Positions 56,301-64,000 of a stretch of DNA of 64,000 nt are shown one piece after another (positions within the stretch are counted from its first letter, which is position 1; every line of letters starts with the position of its first letter). The position numbers and the translations under genes are program-made. The notes under the pieces were generated by a model, which did no database searches, was not told where the DNA came from, and saw nothing but the letters and a program-made list of their open reading frames with translations. This DNA comes from Lewinellaceae bacterium (GTDB lineage: Bacteria > Bacteroidota > Bacteroidia > Chitinophagales > Saprospiraceae), in contig JACJYI010000005.1 in NCBI GenBank assembly GCA_020636225.1, forward strand, positions 321,001-385,000, read 5' to 3'.

Positions 56301-56854
56301 TCGTTGCACCCGGAGCCATCATAACCATCGATGCCGGACCGGACCGCACCGCGGCACCGGGAGAGGTCATCGACCTCTCTGCCCAGACCACCCAGAGCCT
56401 GGCACAGGTGCAATGGACCGCCACCGACCCGCTGTTATGTCCCGGTTGCCTGCAGACCATCCTCGGTCCCCTGACCACCAATCAAACAGTGATCGTAACC
56501 GGTTGGACCCAGGAGGGTTGTTCGGATACCGATGCCCTGGAAGTGATCATCAAAACCAGAGGAAACATCTTTATCCCCAACACCTTTACCCCCAACAATG
56601 ACGGCATCAACGACGTCTTCTCGGTATACGGGAATGATCAGGTATTGCAGGTGCGCAACCTGGCCATTTTCGACCGTTGGGGGAATGCCCTCTATTCCCG
56701 TTCCGACCTCCCCATCAATGACCCTTCTGCCGGTTGGGACGGCACCTTCCGGGATGAGGTGATGGACCCGGGTGTGTATGTCTACGTGGTCGAAGTGGAG
56801 TTGGTGGACGGGTCTGTCCGTTTGTTCAAGGGGGATGTGACGGTGGTGCGGTAG
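53378..56854 (+). CDS. Cysteine-repeat surface protein 7, PKD plus HYR type, T9SS type B, 1158 aa
   Basis: A third N-terminal form: signal peptide MRIWSLILLVIVTPVLLTAQ, then a beta-sandwich starting CGDNSIINPGFEEVELPCGP (to about 200). A true PKD domain follows (SWDFGDGSTGSGQDVSHVYS, about 225-270), then three HYR-like domains (DEAPPFFLQSP, DLTPPDFVIPP, DTQLPEIVSIPED) to about 530, nine two-Cys repeats, an SprB-like repeat (ETCAGDQDGSIELTSVVGG), a PKD-like part and a type B sorting domain. From 55560 to the end it is nearly the same DNA as protein 8 (59165-60472). ATG 53378 is chosen because it opens the signal peptide; the longer frame has a polar leader. Confidence 0.9.
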   Translation: MRIWSLILLVIVTPVLLTAQLCGDNSIINPGFEEVELPCGPVPPGGLINGSFNSGCMTGWEAAWGTPSVCAFGPNSGSYFACFGANNEAIHQNLEDLCTEGIYHFSFFYRRLSGSTGSMGVYFANGLINQPLSNTGNPPLGIQGGWNLIVNQNVNSGNWQQYVNYSLQISNPANNQLLFVLSGAIDIGIDDVELELQTADPAFTCESILPGSYTFSGELQNAPPNYNVTSWSWDFGDGSTGSGQDVSHVYSSQGTYEVCLTITDACNCSVTTCQTIIYDDCSCGCDRDEAPPFFLQSPEPVIEVSCLQDVPVDPVVTVQDECDDQPMITFSETSTGPSCDLTITRTWLATDRCGFTAQVSQTIHVRDLTPPDFVIPPANEEAECPDHVPAFENWIQNLGGAEASDNCGGDMSWTVIFDSIPQYPCGFSTVQFQVSDGCGNSSERTATFFSLDTQLPEIVSIPEDLTVFCLSDISDPLAQWIEERGGFLAEDLCGPVTYSNDFDGDTSGQIIPVTFTATDLCGNSNSLTARFIRANGSDTLYVNVFTCDPAQAGQDTMVVEEGGCQVWSITNSIYLPPDVEVIEQFSCDPLQVGSDTLYFSNQNGCDSVQVMVTVLLPSDTIRTKSTTCDPAVAGSDTIILSNQLGCDSILISEVSLSPSSVQSITLFTCDPAAAGSDTIILSNQFGCDSVIYQLTVFSGFYQEVEQVLLCGNGNAYTDTMVVTSGPCDSLFITNYMYAPLDTTWLFGTTCDPAQAGISIAVQPSSLGCDSTIVTTTNLLPSDSTLVSRVTCDPAGAMYSITVLSNQYGCDSVVTTDIQYVGIDTLYVEETTCEPSQAGTMVSILPGVECDTVLVTETMYVPFTQSEETVILCGQSGVLSDTIYLQNAAGCDSLVIRNYEYVSLSSQYQIQGETCAGDQDGSIELTSVVGGVPPYEGILIGGNWQSATLFDNLPPGQYTLVIRDAAGCLDTLSGLVVAPGAIITIDAGPDRTAAPGEVIDLSAQTTQSLAQVQWTATDPLLCPGCLQTILGPLTTNQTVIVTGWTQEGCSDTDALEVIIKTRGNIFIPNTFTPNNDGINDVFSVYGNDQVLQVRNLAIFDRWGNALYSRSDLPINDPSAGWDGTFRDEVMDPGVYVYVVEVELVDGSVRLFKGDVTVVR

Positions 56855-56959
56855 GAGACAGCTTCTGCTGATTGGATAGGGATGAAGTTTCAAGCGATGA
56901 AACGGGTTTAGAAACATTCGGTTTAATTTTTTTTGGTCAAGTCCTTATTTTTGGTGAGG

Positions 56960-59900
56960 ATGAAACCCGGGTTGATCAGAATATTCCACGCCTTCCTGTT
57001 CATGGTCTTGGCGATGACAGTTGTCTCCTCTCAGGAGATATGTGACAATGCCCTGGACGATGATGCTGATGGTCTGGTCGATATTCAGGATCCTGATTGC
57101 GCTTGCTTCGGGTTCCCCGTCAATCCTGTTGATGTCACGGATAAGGTGCCGAATCCCGGTTTCGAGGAAATGGATTGCTGCCCGGACTGGCTCAGCCAGG
57201 TCACGGAATGTCTTGCGGGTTGGGTGGAGCCAACCTTGGCCACTCCTGATTACCAGAATACCTGCGATTTTGTGATGGATGCGGTATATACCGCAGGGTT
57301 GTATCCATTCCCCAGTGGAGAAGGAGTGGTTGGACTTCTGATTGGCCAGAATTGGAGAGAAGGGATAGGCACTTGCCTGAACAGCCCCCTGGAGGCAGGA
57401 AAGCAATACACTTTTGAAATCCAAATGGCTTTTGTGCCAATCGTGATGTCACAGCAGCAAGGATATCCAGAATGTGAAGATCCACCACCGTATCCCCCGA
57501 TCAATTTTGCCGTATTTGGGAATTCTTCCTGCAATGCCTTCAACATGAACGGCACCCAGTGTCCGCCTTCGATAGATGCCAGTTGGACAGCATTGGGGGA
57601 GGCTGTCTATGCACCTAGCCCAGATTGGGAGACACTGTCCATCACGTTTACCCCGACAACAGATATAGCGGCAATTATATTCAGTACGGCCTGCCAGATT
57701 CCGCCTCAGTATACCACGCCACCTTGTAGCCCCTATTTTTTTATAGACGATATCACACTAGTTGAGTATGAGATGGGAGGCGAAATCGAGATCGAACTCT
57801 CGGGAAATCCCTGTGAGGATGACCTCGTGCTGAGTGCGTCAGCCGATCCACCGGGAGGAGAATTTCAATGGTATTTTCAAGGGCAAGCCATTGTTGGTGA
57901 AACAGGTTCGATCCTGCAGATACCAGCGTCGGACTACCATCCCGGCACCTATACGGTGACCTATTCCCTGAATGGCGATTGCCTGATGGATTCGATAGCT
58001 CTCACCTGGATTCTACCTCAACCCACATCAGATACCTTGTGGATTTGCGCAGGCGAAACGGCCACCTGTGCGGGAGAGTCTTTCGAGGTACCAGGTGTTT
58101 ACGAATTTGTATTTGTCGATCCGGATGGTTGTGACAGCGTTCACACCTGTGTGATTCTCCAGTTTCCGGACATTCCGGTGATGGTCCAGCAAGTAGACCT
58201 TTGTGGCCCTGCATCGGTGAGTATTTGTGGGGAATCCTTCTCTGAAAGCGGTCACCACACAATAACGTGTGAAGGGTCCACGGGATGTGACAGCTTGATT
58301 GAGCTGGACCTTCGTATCCTGGAGCCTTTATCCAGCATAGCAGCTGCAGATGACTTGCCCTGTGGTGGAGTTGGTTCAGTCATCCTGGATGGTTCCATGT
58401 CCACCGTGAATCCGTTTGCAGGAGGTGGGACATCCTATGTCTGGACCGGACCTGTCGGCGGTATCAAGGGCCCCGATACCGAAAACCAGGTGGAGGTGAT
58501 CCTGCCCGGCACATATTGTCTGGAAGTAGTGCATACCCTTCCGGGAGCGACTTGTTCTGATATTTCTTGTGTCTCCGTAGATGTGTCACAGGGTCCACCT
58601 CCAACACCCGCGATTTCTGGGCCAGGAGCAATCTGTCTTCTTGATACCTTGGTGTTGGCGGCCGTTCCTTCTGACACCCTACTCGTGGCGCAATGGTTTT
58701 TACCATCCGGCCTTTCGCTTTTGGAACAAAACAGCACACAAATTCGCCTGACCGCGAATGGAGCAGGCTTCTACCAGATATGTATGGACTTGAATTATCC
58801 CTGTGGGGTTTCGGATACCACATGTGTCACCATTCAGGTTCTGGCACATGACAGCATTGAGGTCATACAGAGCACCTGTGAACCCAAACAGGTCGGCATG
58901 GATACCGTGTTCTTTCAAAATCAGTTCGGATGCGACAGCCTGGTCATCACCACGACCAGTCTATTGCCTTCACACAATATCATTCAGACATTTTATACTT
59001 GCGATCCCGCCCAGGCCGGACTGGATACCGTCTACCTGACCAACCAATACGGTTGTGATAGTACCCTCTACATCGAGCGCATCTACACGGGCAATTATCA
59101 GGAGACCAACCACACCTTGATTTGCGGATCCGGCATCAACTATGCCGACACCCTGCTGATCACCACCGGCCCTTGCGACAGCCTGTTCATCACCAATTAC
59201 ATGTATGCACCCCTCGATACGACCTGGCTGTCCGGCACGACCTGCGATCCGGCACAAGCGGGGATCAGCATTGCAGTACAGCCATCATCGCTTGGATGCG
59301 ACAGCACCATCATCACCACAACCAGTCTTTTACCCTCCGACTCCACCCTGGTTTCCGGGGTGACCTGCGATCCCGCAGGTGCCATGTACAGTATCACTGT
59401 TCTATCCAATCAATACGGTTGCGACAGTGTCGTGACAACCGACATCCAGTACGTCGGCATCGACACGCTATACGTTGAAAAAACGACGTGTGAGCCATCC
59501 CATGTGGGTACTGTGGTATCCATTTTGCCCGGTGTGGATTGCGATACGGTCCTCGTCACCGAAACCACGTACGTGCCCTTCACGCAAAGCGAGGAGACCA
59601 TCATCGTTTGCGGGCAATCCGGTGTATTATCCGACACAACTTACCTGCAAAACGCGGCCGGCTGCGACAGCCTGGTCATCCGGAATTACGAGTATGTCAG
59701 TCTGTCGTCCCAGTATCAGATCCAGGGCGAAACCTGTGCCGGCGACCAGGACGGTTCCATTGAACTCACCAGTGTGGTTGGCGGCGTTCCACCCTATGAA
59801 GGAATTTTGATTGGAGGCAACTGGCAGTCGGCCACCCTCTTTGATAACCTGCCTCCCGGGCAATACACGCTGGTCATCCGGGATGCCGCCGGATGCCTGG

Positions 59901-60472
59901 ACACGCTTTTCGGCCTGGTCGTTACCCCGGGCGCAACCGTCGCCATCGATGCCGGACCGGACCGCACCGCGGCACCGGGAGAGGTCATCGACCTCTCTGC
60001 CCAGACCACCCAGAGCCTGGCGCAGGTGCAATGGACCGCCACCGACCCGCTGTCATGTCCCGGTTGCCTGCAGACCACCCTCGGTCCCCTGACCACGAAT
60101 CAAACAGTGATCGTGACCGGTTGGACCCAGGAGGGTTGTTCGGATACCGATGCTCTGGAAGTGATCCTCAAAACCAGAGGCAACATCTTTATCCCAAACA
60201 GTTTTACCCCCAACAATGACGGCATCAACGATGTCTTCTCAGTGTACGGGAATGATCAGGTATTGCAGGTGCGCAACCTGGCCATTTTCGACCGTTGGGG
60301 CAATGCTCTTTATTCAAGAAGTGATCTACCCATCAACGACCCTTCTGCCGGGTGGGACGGCACCTTCCGGGATGAAGTGATGGATCCCGGTGTTTATGTC
60401 TATGTGGTCGAGGTGGAGTTGGTGGACGGGTCTGTCCGTTTGTTCAAGGGAGATGTGACGCTGGTGCGGTAA
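56960..60472 (+). CDS. Cysteine-repeat surface protein 8, DDDADG type, T9SS type B, 1170 aa
   Basis: The signal peptide (LIRIFHAFLFMVLAMTVVSSQ) is followed by CDNALDDDADGLVDIQDPDC, a sandwich domain (NPGFEEMDCCPDWLSQVTEC), WFYFQG/WQWYFQG-like, CAGESFEVPGVYEFVF and DLCGPASVSICGESF modules, and seven two-Cys repeats from about 629. SprB-like, PKD-like and sorting domains are nearly identical to protein 7, while the N-terminal half follows proteins 3-6. ATG at 56960 is preferred; a TTG 27 bp upstream is possible. It lies about 105 bp after gene 7, in a short AT-rich spacer with a T run. Confidence 0.9.
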   Translation: MKPGLIRIFHAFLFMVLAMTVVSSQEICDNALDDDADGLVDIQDPDCACFGFPVNPVDVTDKVPNPGFEEMDCCPDWLSQVTECLAGWVEPTLATPDYQNTCDFVMDAVYTAGLYPFPSGEGVVGLLIGQNWREGIGTCLNSPLEAGKQYTFEIQMAFVPIVMSQQQGYPECEDPPPYPPINFAVFGNSSCNAFNMNGTQCPPSIDASWTALGEAVYAPSPDWETLSITFTPTTDIAAIIFSTACQIPPQYTTPPCSPYFFIDDITLVEYEMGGEIEIELSGNPCEDDLVLSASADPPGGEFQWYFQGQAIVGETGSILQIPASDYHPGTYTVTYSLNGDCLMDSIALTWILPQPTSDTLWICAGETATCAGESFEVPGVYEFVFVDPDGCDSVHTCVILQFPDIPVMVQQVDLCGPASVSICGESFSESGHHTITCEGSTGCDSLIELDLRILEPLSSIAAADDLPCGGVGSVILDGSMSTVNPFAGGGTSYVWTGPVGGIKGPDTENQVEVILPGTYCLEVVHTLPGATCSDISCVSVDVSQGPPPTPAISGPGAICLLDTLVLAAVPSDTLLVAQWFLPSGLSLLEQNSTQIRLTANGAGFYQICMDLNYPCGVSDTTCVTIQVLAHDSIEVIQSTCEPKQVGMDTVFFQNQFGCDSLVITTTSLLPSHNIIQTFYTCDPAQAGLDTVYLTNQYGCDSTLYIERIYTGNYQETNHTLICGSGINYADTLLITTGPCDSLFITNYMYAPLDTTWLSGTTCDPAQAGISIAVQPSSLGCDSTIITTTSLLPSDSTLVSGVTCDPAGAMYSITVLSNQYGCDSVVTTDIQYVGIDTLYVEKTTCEPSHVGTVVSILPGVDCDTVLVTETTYVPFTQSEETIIVCGQSGVLSDTTYLQNAAGCDSLVIRNYEYVSLSSQYQIQGETCAGDQDGSIELTSVVGGVPPYEGILIGGNWQSATLFDNLPPGQYTLVIRDAAGCLDTLFGLVVTPGATVAIDAGPDRTAAPGEVIDLSAQTTQSLAQVQWTATDPLSCPGCLQTTLGPLTTNQTVIVTGWTQEGCSDTDALEVILKTRGNIFIPNSFTPNNDGINDVFSVYGNDQVLQVRNLAIFDRWGNALYSRSDLPINDPSAGWDGTFRDEVMDPGVYVYVVEVELVDGSVRLFKGDVTLVR

Positions 60473-60884
60473 AGCCAAGCCGGAAATCGGAAATCGGAAG
60501 GCGGAAGAATGCCGACGAGAGATGATCCTGCTATAAGTGCAGGAAAGGAGAGCCCTTCATGCAGAACAGAGTGATACCTGGAAATTGGGGGGGAGTCGAG
60601 GTGATGCCTCCAGAACGGGATATGCATATGTGAATATGTCCAGGTCATTTCTGAAACCAGAAACGAAGTAGCCCAGGGTTTTAACCCTGGGGCCCAGGTC
60701 ATTTCTTGAACCAGAAAAAAAGTAGCCCAGGGTTTCCCGACCGCCTTTGCCGGTTAACCCTGGGGCCGTTACCTCGATGGCAAACCTGAACGCAATAGAG
60801 GATCCAACCACAAGGAAATGAGGAATCCGGCATCATTCCTCCGACATATTGATTAACTTGTCGATTCCGCGAAGAGGAGTTGGC
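60473..60884. repeat. 412-bp spacer related to the two upstream spacers
   Basis: The first about 180 bp repeat CGGAAATCGGAAGGCGG, GAATGCCGA, TTCATGCAGAACAG and CGGAACGGGATATG-like words of the other spacers. Then come two AGCCCAGGGTTTTAACCCTGGGGC-like hairpins (near 60671 and 60724), the second with CCGCCTTTGCCGG inside. The end carries the TTGATTAACTTG box and GAAGAGGAG before gene 9. No gene is supported. Confidence 0.8.
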
Positions 60885-63800
60885 ATGCGCTGTATCATTA
60901 TATATTTCTTCATTTTTCTGGGCGGTGCAACCCTGAGTGCCCAGGAGATCTGTGACAACGGAGTGGACGACGATGGCGACGGGCTGACGGATCTGTACGA
61001 TGATGAATGTGTTTGTACGGGTGTCACCCAGACCACGGACCAGACGAACAAGATCCCGAATCCCGACTTTGAGAACTACAGTATTTGCCCGACTTCCTGG
61101 TCGCAGATCGAATATTGTACCGGTTGGGAACGGGGTACCTTTGGCACATCGGATTATTTGAATACCTGTGGTTATGTCACACCGGGTGTACTGTCAGCCG
61201 GGCTGGTCCCTTTTCCATCCGGGGATGGATGTACCGGGGCCTATTTTACGGAAAGCTGGAAGGAGTATGTCGCCACTTGCCTGACCACCCCGCTTTCTCC
61301 GGGGCTGGACTATGAACTGACCTTCTATATCGCAGCCTGTTCCGTGTTAGACGGCTTTATCGGTTGTAGTCCGTTTTCCTATGCACCGGTCAACGTTACA
61401 CTTTGGGGCGGGCCGGATTGCACCCTGCCCGTGCCGTCCACCGGAGGGTGTCCATCGGATGGTGATCCGGATTGGGTGCCCCTGGGCACGGTGACCTATA
61501 GTCCGGTATCGGAGTGGGCGGAAGTGTCCATTTCCTTTACGGCGCCTTCAACCATTGCAGCCATCATGCTCGGTCCGCCCTGTGTGGTGCCGCCAGGCTA
61601 TGGTGGCCCTGATTGTTATCCGTTCATCGTGTATGATGACCTGCATCTCTTCGGGGATGAAGTGGTCCAGGACCTGACCCTGGTGGATATCGGGGCGGCA
61701 TGTGATGCCGGGTATACATTGAGCGCCGACATCGATTTTCCCGATCCCGGTACCTGGCAATGGTATTGGAATGGTGTCGCCCTGACCGGGCAGACCGGCC
61801 AGGAATTGCTTCTGTCCGGGAACAATTATCAATCGGGCATCTATCAGGTGGTCTTCACTTCAGGGAATGGTTGTGCGATGGACAGCCTGTCGGTGAACAT
61901 TCCCGACAAGGATACCACCATGGTCGAGTTGTCCTTCTGTCCGGATAGCGAGATCGAATGTGCCGGTGAGATCTTCAGCATTGAGGGTGTGTACGAGGTC
62001 ATCCTTCCCGGATACAATGGTTGTGACAGTGTGGTCACCTGTGTCCTGGAGGCCTATGAACTCCCACCGGTGACCTATCTGGCCGCCACGTCCTGTGCTC
62101 CTTTCGATATGGAGGTTTGCGGTACGATCCTCCAGCAGTCCGGTCATTATGAGATCGTCTGCCCGGACGCTCGCGGGTGCGATAGTCTGGTCGTGATCGA
62201 CATCCAGATCCTGGCACCCGAAGTGGTCGTGTTAACCCCGGATACATTGGGATGTGATTCAAGCAAGGTGGTCATCCTCGACGGGTCATTGTCCTCCGTG
62301 AACGACGTTCCGGGTGGTCAGACCACTTATAGCTGGAGCGGGCCTGCCGGCGGTATCCAGGGGAACACGGATGAACCCTGGGTCAGCGTTTCGCTCCCCG
62401 GGGAATATTGCCTCGTGGTGACCCATGAAAGTGAGGGGGTCAGTTGTGCCGATACGGGTTGCGTGACCGTTCAACGTTCCATCGAGTTTCCGGCCCCTCC
62501 TCTGCTGACCAGTGTGGCCGGGGGGTGCCTCGGTGATACAGTGACGGTGTCCCTTTCCGGACAGGGGAATGCCCTGGTCACCTCCTTTCAATGGTTCATC
62601 GACCCGGGCATCAGTCACATGATGGTCAACGATAGTGTCCTGCTGTATTTCCTGACGGGATTGGACACGGTCCGATTTTGTGCCATTGCCGAAAACAGTT
62701 GCGGTGTTTCAGATTCTTCCTGTATCCAGGTGATCACCTCGCTTGGAGATACCACCATGACGATCAACCAGACCTGTGATCCGGCGATGGTGGGTGTGGA
62801 CACCGTGATGTACGAGAATCGGTTCGGTTGTGATAGTATCGTCATGATCCAGACCCTCCTGTGGCCATCCTCTGTGATGGAGGTGATGGCAGCCTCGTGT
62901 GATCCCTCGCTGGTCGGAATGGATACGGTCATCTACCAGAACCAGTTCGGCTGCGACAGTCTGGTCATCACCACGACCAGTCTCTTGCCCTCTCACACCA
63001 TCAATCAGACGATTTACACCTGCGATCCCGCCCAGGCCGGACTGGATACTGTATACCTGACCAACCAATACGGTTGTGATAGTACACTCTATATCGAACG
63101 GATTTATTCTGGCAATTACCAGGAGACCAACCAGATCCTGATCTGTGGGTCCGGTATGAACTATGCCGACACCCTGCTGATTGCCACAGGCCCTTGCGAC
63201 AGCCTGTTCATCACCAATTACATGTATGCACCCCTCGATACCACCTGGCTGTCCGGCACGACCTGCGATCCGTTGCAAGCAGGAATCTCAGTTACGATTC
63301 AACCCTCAGCTTTGGGTTGCGACAGCACCATCATCACCACAAACAGCCTGTCGCCCACCGATTCAACGCTGGTTTCCGGAGTGACCTGTGACCCTGGAGG
63401 AGCGATGTATAACGTCATTGTTTTGTCCAATCAATACGGCTGCGACAGCGTCGTCACGACGGTCATTGAATACGTGGGCATCGACACGCTGTACGTTGAA
63501 AAAACGACGTGTGAGCCATCCCAGGTCGGTACGATCGTGAGTGTTTTACCTGGTGTGGATTGCGATACTGTCCTCGTCACCGAAACCACGTACGTGCCCT
63601 TCACGCAAAGTGAAGAGACTATCATTTTGTGTGGTCAAACCGGTGTTTTGTCCGATACCATCTACCTGCAAAACGCGGCCGGCTGCGACAGCCTGGCCAT
63701 CCGGTATTACGAGTATATCAGCCTTTCGTCCCAGTATCAGATCCAGGGTGAAACCTGCGCCGGTGACCAGGACGGTTCCATTGAACTCACCGCTGTCGTT

Positions 63801-64000
63801 GGTGGCGTTGCACCCTATGAGGGAAAACTGAATGGAGGCAACTGGCAGTCGGCCACCCTCTTTGACAACCTGCCCCCCGGACAATACACGCTGGTCATTC
63901 GGGATGCAGCCGGATGCCTGGACACGCTTTCGGGCCTGGTCGTTGCACCCGGAGCCATCATAACCATCGATGCCGGACCGGACCGCACCGCGGCACCGGG
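60885..64000 (+). CDS. Cysteine-repeat surface protein 9, DDDGDG type, partial (first 1038 aa)
   Basis: ATG at 60885 has a strong ribosome site (GAGGAG, 7 nt before). The frame stays open to the window end. The signal peptide is MRCIIIYFFIFLGGATLSAQ, followed by CDNGVDDDGDGLTDLYDDEC and a sandwich domain (NPDFENYSICPTSWSQIEYC). Then come WQWYWNGVALTGQTGQ, IECAGEIFSIEGVYEVIL and WSGPAGGIQGNTDE modules, eight two-Cys repeats from about 622, and an SprB-like repeat (ETCAGDQDGSIELTAVVGG). It ends inside the PKD-like part at DAGPDRTAAPG. The type B sorting domain should follow outside the window. Late repeats (63185 onward) are near copies of those in proteins 7 and 8. Confidence 0.92.
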   Translation, partial: MRCIIIYFFIFLGGATLSAQEICDNGVDDDGDGLTDLYDDECVCTGVTQTTDQTNKIPNPDFENYSICPTSWSQIEYCTGWERGTFGTSDYLNTCGYVTPGVLSAGLVPFPSGDGCTGAYFTESWKEYVATCLTTPLSPGLDYELTFYIAACSVLDGFIGCSPFSYAPVNVTLWGGPDCTLPVPSTGGCPSDGDPDWVPLGTVTYSPVSEWAEVSISFTAPSTIAAIMLGPPCVVPPGYGGPDCYPFIVYDDLHLFGDEVVQDLTLVDIGAACDAGYTLSADIDFPDPGTWQWYWNGVALTGQTGQELLLSGNNYQSGIYQVVFTSGNGCAMDSLSVNIPDKDTTMVELSFCPDSEIECAGEIFSIEGVYEVILPGYNGCDSVVTCVLEAYELPPVTYLAATSCAPFDMEVCGTILQQSGHYEIVCPDARGCDSLVVIDIQILAPEVVVLTPDTLGCDSSKVVILDGSLSSVNDVPGGQTTYSWSGPAGGIQGNTDEPWVSVSLPGEYCLVVTHESEGVSCADTGCVTVQRSIEFPAPPLLTSVAGGCLGDTVTVSLSGQGNALVTSFQWFIDPGISHMMVNDSVLLYFLTGLDTVRFCAIAENSCGVSDSSCIQVITSLGDTTMTINQTCDPAMVGVDTVMYENRFGCDSIVMIQTLLWPSSVMEVMAASCDPSLVGMDTVIYQNQFGCDSLVITTTSLLPSHTINQTIYTCDPAQAGLDTVYLTNQYGCDSTLYIERIYSGNYQETNQILICGSGMNYADTLLIATGPCDSLFITNYMYAPLDTTWLSGTTCDPLQAGISVTIQPSALGCDSTIITTNSLSPTDSTLVSGVTCDPGGAMYNVIVLSNQYGCDSVVTTVIEYVGIDTLYVEKTTCEPSQVGTIVSVLPGVDCDTVLVTETTYVPFTQSEETIILCGQTGVLSDTIYLQNAAGCDSLAIRYYEYISLSSQYQIQGETCAGDQDGSIELTAVVGGVAPYEGKLNGGNWQSATLFDNLPPGQYTLVIRDAAGCLDTLSGLVVAPGAIITIDAGPDRTAAP

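Overview
The window looks like a chromosome segment of a Bacteroidota bacterium, most likely in the Saprospiria/Lewinella area. The grounds are type IX secretion (T9SS) sorting domains of both kinds, a DUF2480 protein, SprB-type and HYR-type modules, TAnnTTTG promoter boxes, and weak Shine-Dalgarno signals. Core genes (radA, scpB, rpsF-rpsR-rplI, serC) are fairly GC-rich. They are interleaved with AT-rich accessory genes, insertion sequences and repeat blocks.

Bases 1-4.3 kb hold the tail of a small monooxygenase-like gene with its terminator, an exported protein of unknown role, a secreted Ntn-hydrolase fused to a four-helix membrane tail, and an Old Yellow Enzyme-type flavin oxidoreductase. 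From 4.3 to 16.2 kb lies an accessory island downstream of radA. It carries a Fic protein with tandem operator-like repeats, an IS5-type element, a lipoprotein, a GNAT acetyltransferase, a TlpA-like protein, an IS91-type transposase overlapping a tyrosine recombinase, and AT-rich cassette genes (nucleotidyltransferase, two overlapping small genes) next to large imperfect palindromes. Two decayed copies of the 3' end of radA lie in this island, in the same orientation as the intact gene. This is the pattern left when elements integrate repeatedly at a gene 3' end and rebuild it each time.

From 16.2 to 30.5 kb come intact radA, a delta-60-repeat protein with a T9SS type A tail, an IS3-type element inserted in a short tandem repeat, a one-helix membrane protein, scpB with DUF2480, and a 1.2 kb ABAB repeat block. 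Then follow the ribosomal operon with promoter and terminator, a DUF4349 lipoprotein, an esterase, a YgjP-type metallopeptidase and serC.

The last 33.5 kb (30.5-64 kb) is the most striking part: nine consecutive, same-strand genes for secreted proteins of about 1,090-1,240 residues, the ninth running off the window. Each has a signal peptide, one of three kinds of N-terminal module, 6-9 copies of a roughly 40-residue two-cysteine repeat (TCDP...GCDS), one SprB-like repeat, a PKD-like domain and a T9SS type B C-terminal domain. The last six cysteine repeats keep the same order from gene to gene, while the number of generic repeats before them varies. Long tracts are almost identical in DNA between neighbours, and intergenic spacers are duplicated too. 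This points to growth by tandem duplication with continuing gene conversion, and probably to a diversifying family of cell-surface or matrix proteins. No tRNA, rRNA or CRISPR array was seen.
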